From: Haliclystus octoradiatus
Taxonomy: Eukaryota > Cnidaria > Staurozoa > Stauromedusae > Haliclystidae
Length of the DNA stretch: 64,000 bases
Direction: 5' to 3'
Assembly: GCA_916610825.1 (NCBI GenBank)
Contig: OU744451.1
Location: forward strand, 23,386,349 to 23,450,348
Part shown: positions 55,319 through 64,000 of the stretch, piece after piece
Layout of the letters: each line of letters begins with the position of its first letter
How positions within the stretch are numbered: the first letter of the stretch is position 1
Program-made: the position numbers and the translations under genes
Notes under the pieces: model-generated
Told to the model about the DNA's origin: nothing
Databases searched by the model: none
What the model saw: only the letters and a program-made list of their open reading frames with translations

Positions 55319-58300
55319 TTCATATAATGATATAATATACGTAGCTTAATGTAAAACAATTTTTATTTAAATTATAATCTCACCTGCAATCAGCTTTAAC
55401 TCCAAAATGAAATTTCTTATGTTCTTCGTTGGGTAGGATGGACCAACGTGGCAAATAAATATAAATATTTCATTTTTTATACTCTAACATTTATCTGTCA
55501 TATCTTTTAATTGAGTCATTAAGGTAGTACTCAAAATACGTACTTAAAACAGATAATAATCAATCATTTTAGTATAATTGCTTAAGTATTTTTATGTTAT
55601 CTTTTGACCGTTATAGATTACGTACATACTGATGATGGAGATAGTCTGTAAGAATATGCAACGTCAAATTGGGCATAATGAAATCATTAGACTCTTAATT
55701 CTAGATTCTCATTTAATATATAATTTAACATCAATAACAGTATAAGCTCAAATTTCCAGGTCTATTTACAGTTTCAATATCAAAACATATTTCTAAATAT
55801 GACGTCGTGATCGAACGTGATTCTGCAATTTGATTGGTTGATCCACTTGTATTTGGAAATTCTAGGATAACATTTTTCAAAAATTCCTTTCGAAATTTGT
55901 CAATAATAGTGTGTGGTAATCGTTTAATAGTGCATGAGTTACTACCTAGACGGACATGCAGATGGCAGAAATCAATCTACTCACAAACGTTTGCTAGTGT
56001 CGTCATATTCAGATGATTTTCTAGTCTCCGTTTATTTTTCTTTGTGGTTGAAACATCATTTGGGCTTGTTAAACAAAATCTACAACGGATATGCATTTAA
56101 TTTTGAAAGCAGTTTATCAACTAAGATCCGGCAATAACGGTCCCAACTTTAAAGGTACAGCAACCCAAAAAAATCCGATACCGAGTAATTTACGGTCAAA
56201 CTTTGCTAAATATTTACCGCTTACAACGGATTCTGCCAAAACCGGAAAAATAGTTTGTCTCCCTAGCCGCATACCGCTATTTCCCGGATTCAACTGTATT
56301 CATTTAAATTTATTAATGTATATTTTTTAAATGACATCAAATTGTTTGCAAGATGTTTTCTATGGTTATTTTGAATATACGATATTTGGTGTTGACAGAG
56401 TATTTTGATTTCCTATCCATATGCTACTTATAAAATCTTCAAATGATAGCGATTGGATCAGTATTGCCTTGGATAAAGTCAAGCAATGCATGGAGCAACT
56501 TCATGGAACCCTATGAGACCGAAAATGTATCATTGGATTAGAAAATATAAACATCAAAGATTACCCTAGCTCTATATAGGAGACGCCATACAGAACATTG
56601 GTGACCTAGATACTAGCATTAAAATGTTTTGATATAATTTTGTAGTGATATGTATCATGTTGTCGTTAGACAGCTTAAGAACCCGGCTAAGAACTAAGCA
56701 TTCATTATCAGCTACAACGATAACACTTGCCGGGATTTCTGGTGAAATTGACAAGCAAGCTTAACAGGGAAATCGGAAAGGGTGCAGTGATGGTTGCAAC
56801 TCTACCTCAAACGAGACTGATAATATCTAATGACCCCACGTTCTTTATACGCCTTGTGTGATATTTATGATAGTGAATACTCCGATGTAGATTACAGATG
56901 TATAGACAGGTTAAAGTTTTAGTACCTCCTAGAATACGTAATTGGTACGACTACCTTTTCCCAACGCGAACAACTATAAAAAGAACTCCTTATCCATTTA
57001 TACAGTTAAAAAGAGCTCCGGTTCTGAATTCTATGATGCGTTTTACCTAAACCCCTCAGTCCTGTTCAATTTAGCTTCGGAATATTAATGCTGAGCCCGC
57101 CGATACAGCCATCTAGACTGCGAACCTGGTTCATCCATATATGTCGGATTTAGACATTTACAATTCAAAGCAAGTAATAGCAGGGAAGTCAATAGGATTT
57201 CTCCAACAGAGGGGCTGTAACCCTCTCTACTACTTCCCCTTCACTCTTGAGTATAGAAATTGTGCAGGTAAAATACAGTTCCAATCAAATAAACTTATGC
57301 AGTATCAATCATGTGAAAAAAGTTATTGTAAAACTTGTTCATATTCTGAATGAAGTTGATTATGAGTATAGTGTAATGCAACGCAACTCAAGCAAGATAA
57401 CAGAAGTTTTATTTATTATACTTCTCCTGTAGCAACAAGATCCCTACTCAATAATAAAATCAAAACAATCTTGTCTAGCTACCCCACACGTAAATTATAT
57501 CTATTGGAAATCTTGCTCTTGCAATCGCAGCGATATCAATTGATGATTTGTACTTATCAATTTTAACAATATATCTGTAGTATGGTATATGCGGTTTTAG
57601 ATGATCGCCCACTCGGGGGATACCCTTACACTATTTTGATTAGATAATTCACTGGGGATAAAATTTTTTAAAAAAGTTTAAACTACAGCATGCTTTGCAA
57701 ACCATAGATTCATGATGATTTGTAATGCCTTGTTTCCGAGGGGTTTGATTATATGGAAGACGTTTATGTTATGTTATGTTATGTTTGTACATGAGCTGGT
57801 ATGCACTGATATGCTTCTTCTCGCAGCAGTGATGACAGGCTGTATGTGAGTGTTTGTGTAACTTTATTATTTTACTTTGCGTAATTAAATTCAACCTCAT
57901 GAGATGTTCGCTCGGATGTTCGCATAAATGCTCGTTTGCGCGGATGCGAAAGGATTGCACAGCAGTCAACATGGACATCTATGAACTTGATTACATCAAA
58001 GCTACATAAAGAAATAATACATTTTGTGTCACCGATGAGGAATCCTACGATGGCCTCCCGTGTGTGATGCTGGCGCCCTAATCCTGTATTCAGCTAGTAC
58101 TAGTCCATAAATAAGTAACACGTTTACAGGGGTATAACGCTTTCATACAAATCCACGTATCCACAAAGTTAAAGTTCCATGAGATAACACACATAAAATC
58201 CCCCAAAATGTATCTTAATCTTTGATTTTAGGCCATTATTTTTAGTCTATTCCTTTGATGTTATTTCACTCCCTAATACAAGCAAAATATTGGTAAAATT

Positions 58301-59159
58301 TCTTAACTTGAATCATAAATGGTAGCCCATTCCTGTATTTCTTTAATATCTAATTGACAACCCAGTTGCAGCTATATATATACTTATTACATTTAATTCT
58401 TTTAAAAACTGAATATGTTTTCAATTAATAACGATACTTGAGGTGCAATATTATATAAAGAATACTTGCCATTTAAAACAGTTATGAATCAGGGTTTAGC
58501 TCTATATTTCACTTTTAATTGATATTTAACTCATTATATAGTTAATTGCATTCAAGTATTCAAACGTTTAAAGTGCTTAGTAACATGCAGATCGATTTAC
58601 ACAAATTTCGAATTAAAAGAAATTGGTTTGAATTGCACTTCGGATTATATAGAATGAGGCTAGTTTGAAATGTTGTTTTATCATGTTGATCTCGTTTCCA
58701 AGGAAAGGCAAATCAAGAAAGATTACAACTTATAATTTGAAAAGAAGCAAATTATCAAGCAGTAATTAGTTCCTCATTACTGCAAATTTGTAAAGAAATT
58801 GTATAACTTTTGTAATGCCTCATTATACAAACAACAGCCTGTTTAGATCTCTAGAGTTTGACCGAAAAATGTGCTTGTAATCAATATCTGTGTTTCTAAT
58901 AAATTGGTATACCTTGAGAAATGAATTATATATTTGAAGAATTATTTGCAAAGAACTGCGTCGATCACTCTTTCTGCCTTCAGTTAAGAAATTAAAAAAA
59001 TTAGTAGAAACTTATAGCTAATCTCATATATACCCCCTTCTCTATTTGATCTGTTATCTGTGATTTGACCTATAGATACGCTAATAAAACAGGCGGGGTT
59101 TTTCGCTGTTATAGTGATTAAAGAAAACAAAACATCGATCGTCCACGCGCCAAAAGTGT

Positions 59160-59535
59160 ACAGGAGTTAGAGTCAAACTCCGAATCCGGCAGGAGTATCA
59201 ATATTTCAACAGGAGGCAGACTGGAGTTAATGTTTTGCCTGTAAGGAGCAGGAGGCCGATCCGGAATCTAGAATGCATTTCTGATAATTCATTAGTTGTG
59301 ATTAGTTATAAGTTGAAAATTTTCTTCATATTTCCACATAGAGGTTTGACTCAATGATTAGCTACATATTTCAGATCATGCTAATTTATTTTGTACCTTC
59401 CTATGTTTTCTTAATTTTGGGTTGATAAAATTATTCATTTTCGGACTTTGTGCAGGAGTTTATTGTGAAATATTTTGGAGCCAGAGTTGGAGTCTACTTT
59501 TCACACATTTTTGGAGCATGATTCGGAGTCAAATG
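59160..59535. repeat. GGAGTC-type interspersed repeat pieces
   Basis: Two clusters (59160-59270 and 59455-59535) of 'caggagttagagtc', 'ggagccagagttggagtc' and 'ttcggagtcaaa' words. Looks like a decayed simple-sequence-derived repeat. Confidence 0.4.
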
Positions 59536-60446
59536 CTTCTATAAGGACTTTTCTCGGATTAAATAGTAAAACATTCTGACTTCGTACACCTCTGCCGTTC
59601 GCTGTGTCTAAAAAAATCGCATGTATTTGATGAGGTAGCGTGATTGGAAATAGTTTTACTGATGTTGAGTTATTGATCGGCACATAAAATTATAATTGTA
59701 GGAACTAGTTACACACACTGTATGCATGCTAGTGGTATAGATACGATGGAGTGAGGTAATTGATGAACCTTTTATCTGGGAATTTTATGTATTATTTACT
59801 TTTTATTATTAAAACATTAATATTAATTTCTTTAGCCTTCCTTCTTTGCCTACAAGTTTGCAATTATGGGGATATTCCGGGAATTAAAGTTGTGAATGTG
59901 ACGCTGGTTAGTGTCGTTATCACATACCTGCATGTTTAGTGTTTACGCATTGATAAAATCGATAAAAATAATCATGAAGATAGACGCATATACGTAAAGA
60001 TTCTTTGGTCAATTTCCATGACAACATTGATCAAATTGCATAGTTTGGTCTGACCTATATGATTCCAATTATAGATAACTCTATTCTTTATAATCAGTTG
60101 AGGAACGATAACCAAAAACGTATAATTGATTTGGTTATTTATCATTGTTAGAAATTACTGATTTAAGTCGTCATATCTGTAAACATATCTGTAAATGTTT
60201 CCTTTTCGATAAATCCATATCAATTATGTGGACATGTCCAATATGCGGCGGCTCAATCGTGATTATCTTATGCCTCCCTCACCTCGTGACGCAACACTTG
60301 CGCGTGTTTATAAAACAAAATCCCATAGTACACACAAAGTGTTTAATATAAGTTATAATAAAAATAATAATATAATAACATTAATAGTGTGATAGCTCCA
60401 CACCAGTTCTTGATATATTGCGCAATGAAATTAATCAGAGCATTTA

Positions 60447-60648
60447 TAGAATGAGATTCAAAAATGAAACATATATGCTAGAATTACGCTACTTCAAGTT
60501 TCATACCAAAAGATGATTTAGGCGATTTATTTCAACTTTACCTTTGAATTAAATCATCAACTTTGAAATAAATTGTCTGATGATCACCTTCTTGTGAAAC
60601 TTGAATTAGCGGAAATCTAGCATGTTTCATTTTCGACTCTCGTTCTAA
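60447..60648. repeat. 202 bp palindromic MITE
   Basis: The left arm 'aatgagattcaaaaatgaaa' with 'acttcaagtttca', and its inverse on the right ('tgaaacttgaatt', 'catgtttcattttcgactct'), with an AT-rich self-complementary centre. Confidence 0.7.
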
Positions 60649-62490
60649 TATAACTTATAAAAGCATTTTCAAAAGCATTTGTTGTTATTGACGGTGTCTT
60701 CTCTTTGACACGACGTATGTTATTCCACAACAAGGGTAAATGGGTAATTAACTGAAAAACGGTACGAAAAGGCCAAATCATTTTCAAAAAGCCACAGAAA
60801 AAGTTGATATATTGCCTTATTGAAAAAAATTATAGCTTCATCCATTGTAAAAATACATCCATACAGCATTTGGAGATATACACATTGAGTTTCTTTTCTG
60901 TTTAGAACACTGATTCTAAATGATCTTTGCTGATTATAGACGCCATAAAACACACTGCAAATCTCAATATATGTCATGGGAAAAAGAAGCGTTAATTCTC
61001 AATGCTTGGCAGTATGTAATGATAATGCGTTATTGTTTCATACGTATACATGAAAGTGAGACTCCATAAAGGAGGTTAGGTCTTGTATAAATAGCGCTGT
61101 ATAGCTAATATTGAGTTAGTGTACTTAATCCATGTGTTGGTGTTGAGTTGTTCCATGTGTTGGACGAAAGTTGATAGTTGATTATATTATACATATTACT
61201 TTTACTTAATATTACTACACAGTATATAGAACAGCTTTTTTGTATATTTCTCTCTTAGCCATACTCCACCAGACTCATTTGATGCTTAGGTTTAGTCGGC
61301 AAGCTTCTCATTGGATCAATCTTCAGGGGATTTGGATCATAAAGAAAGAGGGTCCCCCAATTAAGGGACCAAGATTTACAGAGGCTTTTACCCTTTATGA
61401 TTTACAAGAGTTGGTACACGCTTTCATTCATGTGCCGCTATCGTCTCCTATTGGACAGATGCCAATCACATGATTTTTGGACTCCATTTTTGATTCTTCG
61501 GAAAAAACACATTTTCCGCACATGCGCACTGTTAAGAACGTGCTCGGGTCCAGGCCAAAAAGATCAAAAATGGCATGAGTGTCCCAACTCTTGTAAATAG
61601 ATGTCTCTGGTATGATTACATCAGACCTCCTACATATAGGCTATCCTATACAGCTTCGATTCTGTTTTATCTATGGTTTTATCCAGCTGAACAGAACAGC
61701 CGCTATATAGAGGCTCTGTCTCTTTTCTATACAGGAATTTAAGCTATGGTCTACCCACGCTGAAATAATATTTAATCCCACTTGGATAATAATAATAAAT
61801 AATATTATTTCGTCATAATAATTATAGTAATGTCAGTATTATGATAAAATCAGACGGCTAATAAAATAGAAGGAAGTACTGTTTACGACAAAATCTGGAT
61901 ATACAAACACAGGCACACACAGGGCACACACACTCAAAAATACATGAATCGTGAATAAACTCGGTTGATAGATGTTTCCCGGGTCGGTCACCTCCAAATA
62001 GAAGCAATATGAGATACGCCAATTTATTACGGCATGCTTTTTTCCAGTTTGTAGAACTACTAGAGGCATCATATTAAAGAGAATGAATATATCCCTGCTA
62101 CGTTTTCAAATTAAAAAAAAAATGCCAACCTTTACTAGAAAATGAAATGAATACCAATGAAAATCATGAGAAAGATCAAAAGGATGATAAAATTATTATA
62201 TTATATTCTATAAGATTTAAGGCGAATCAAAAGCGATCTGATAATGATGTTAAAATTATTAATAATCTAGTAGAGTTACGGTTAGAAGAATATTTTAAAT
62301 TCAATAAAAATAAATAAATTGCTTAAATATAAATATCACCATAGAAGGAAAAAGCTATTTGGGAAGTTGTAGCGGGTGGAATGTATGGCTTATTGATATG
62401 ATAGATACCATCACACATACATAGATGTTGATTAGATATATATTCCATGTAATTGCTGTAACTGGCTGGCCACCAACAGGGAGAGGATGA

Positions 62491-63045
62491 ATGAGGGGTA
62501 ATATGACCGTTGATAAACAGAGCCTCTGTGAAAGAGCTATATTGCGGGCAAACGACTTGAGTAAGATGGAAGGCGCCTCAAGCTGCCTCACTTCACTACC
62601 ACTCTCCCCTGAAAACTTTCAACTCAATAAAAGAGAATTCTATGACACCATTTTCCTACGATTTCGTTGGCCTGTAAAATATCTGCCCATGTGGAAAGCC
62701 ATTCAATGTTGATCATGCCATGTCATGCATGAAAGGGGATTTATTCACCAGAGACATGATGACATTAGAGACTTGTTCGGAAAATTGTTGAACGATGTAT
62801 GTTACGATGTAGAAATTGAGCCTTCCCTTCAGCCATTGTCTGGAGAATCCCTCAGCAACGCAGCCAATATTACTGATGAAGCAAGACTTGATATCAGTGC
62901 CCGCAGAATCTGGCAAAGGGGGCAACGTGCATTTTTTTATGTAAGGGTTTTTAATCCTTTCGCAAAGAGCCATCTGAACCAGAAACTTCAAACAGCATTC
63001 ACTGCTAATGAAAAAGAAAAAAAAACAATTACAATCAACGAGTAA
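62491..63045 (+). pseudogene. Retroelement-associated ORF remnant (RHNEIRD/EP.LQPL type)
   Basis: The segments GASSCLTSLPLSPENFQLNK, FYDTIFLRFRWPVKYLP, then in another frame KPFNVDHAMSCMKG, then FIHQRHDDIRDLFGKLL and IEPSLQPLSGE...ARLDISA...FFYVRVFNPFA are in the order I know from abundant retroelement-linked ORFs of cnidarians and other invertebrates. The conserved DH..SC cysteine/histidine part needs a frame change on both sides (near 62697 and 62738), so this copy is broken. The domain's activity is uncertain. A nuclease-like fold is only a guess. Confidence 0.6.
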
Positions 63046-63422
63046 TCGAGATAGAGCATGGCTCATTCAGCCCCCTCAACTTCACCCCCTACGGAGGTTA
63101 CAGCCGAGAAACTGAGTTGTTTGTGTCTGAACTTTCAATAAAAATATGTAAAAAAAAGGTATTGATCATGGCATTCTTCTGCCCTGGCTGAGAGCTAAAA
63201 TATCCTTCCATCTTACCCGTTCTGCTGTGCTCTGCATTCGTGGTTCAAGATCTATCAAATCAACAGTCTCAGTAGATGTACCAAACGTTGAGATTTTACA
63301 TTCAAATGGTCACATCATTGCTTAATTAAATAATGTAAATACAAAATGATTCCATAAACTGTTATTATATAGCTATAAAAATAAATAAATCACATGACTG
63401 TGAAATTTGTACATATTTAAGC

Positions 63423-63623
63423 AATTGTGATATGTTGGAAAAAAATATATATTCTATGCGGGGTAACTCCTTAAAATTACAACGGACAAATGTAACTGAT
63501 AGGCTTAATATCAGCAAATACCAATTTATCAATCGAGCAATTCCATGGTGGAACAGCTTTACCAGAGATTGTGCTCACCTCCAAAACATTATTTTTCTTC
63601 AAATCAAAATTGAACACTGTTGA
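63423..63623 (+). pseudogene. C-terminal end of a second non-LTR RT ORF
   Basis: A short frame with MRGNSLKLQRTNVTDRLNIS then YQFINRAIPWWNSF matches the 'RGH.LKL...R...R.YSF..R....WNSLP' block that ends many non-LTR retrotransposon ORF2 proteins. Nothing of the RT core is present. Confidence 0.55.
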
Positions 63624-64000
63624 TCTAATGCCTTATGCAAAGTTAATTAACAATCCGTATCTTTTCCATGGAATTTTATGGGGTATGTCAACTAGGCCCG
63701 GTCAAGTAAAGGTGAGGATTTTTTGAAAGTTGTACACTCCTGACAATGTATTTCAAGAAGTAAATTCCTTATTGGCTCGATCTCCTTAATCAAATGTTGT
63801 TTTTTGATATTGTTACATATCTCAAGCATGGATTATAGTTTATCATGTTTTGACGGAACCATGATTGTTATGCAGCTGTTATGTTAATTATATTTGTACC
63901 ATTAGACGTGATAACATAACAGTGAGATTCCAGGTTTGATGTGAAGTATTATTGTTCATTTTCAAGTCACTATTTTATCATTGCTATCGGAAATATCTTT

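Larger units (their letters stand above)
54304..64000. other. Region upstream of the acidic gene, no gene recognised
   Basis: A non-coding first exon of the acidic gene is expected here because its ATG exon begins at a splice acceptor (54304-54305). I could not place it. Identified contents are R6 (55135-55318), GGAGTC-rich repeats (59160-59535), a palindrome at 60447-60648, an R5 relative near 61399-61612 and two retroelement remnants (62491-63045 and 63423-63623). The rest, including 55320-59150, shows no feature I can support. Confidence 0.55.

Overview
This is nuclear DNA of an invertebrate animal. It is AT-rich, its genes are split by GT-AG introns of roughly 0.5 to 3 kb, and its introns and spacers are full of short inverted-repeat transposons (MITE-like), tRNA-derived SINE-like repeats, decayed non-LTR retrotransposons and Penelope-type repeats. 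I cannot name the species or phylum. Galaxin-type secreted proteins and this repeat mix fit a marine invertebrate, but that is inference.

Layout. (1) 1-24790, + strand: the last 18 coding exons of a TRPC4AP (TRUSS) orthologue, a substrate receptor of a cullin-4 ubiquitin ligase. The 5' exons lie left of the window. (2) 24791-31760: spacer with simple repeats, a 1.6 kb inverted-repeat element and MITEs. (3) 31762-38049, + strand: a three-exon gene for a secreted, extremely basic, cysteine-patterned repeat protein of about 849 residues. (4) 38050-43176: spacer with a broken LINE whose reverse transcriptase is interrupted by an 876 bp inverted-repeat transposon with a 9 bp target duplication. 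(5) 43177-54301, - strand: a three-exon gene for a secreted, net-acidic, 2597-residue protein built from about 62 copies of a 35-residue, two-cysteine repeat. (6) 54302-64000: no gene recognised, only repeats and two retroelement remnants.

The main discovery candidate is the tail-to-tail pair (3) and (5). Both have a signal peptide exon, a phase-1 intron that splits the first Cys codon of the mature protein, a galaxin-like double-cysteine module, a phase-2 intron just after a CC pair, and then one giant repeat exon. The C-terminus of the acidic protein keeps the module type that the basic protein has expanded. They look like paralogues that multiplied different modules into oppositely charged extracellular repeat proteins. 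A joint role as matrix, tube, mucus or adhesive polyelectrolytes is a hypothesis only.
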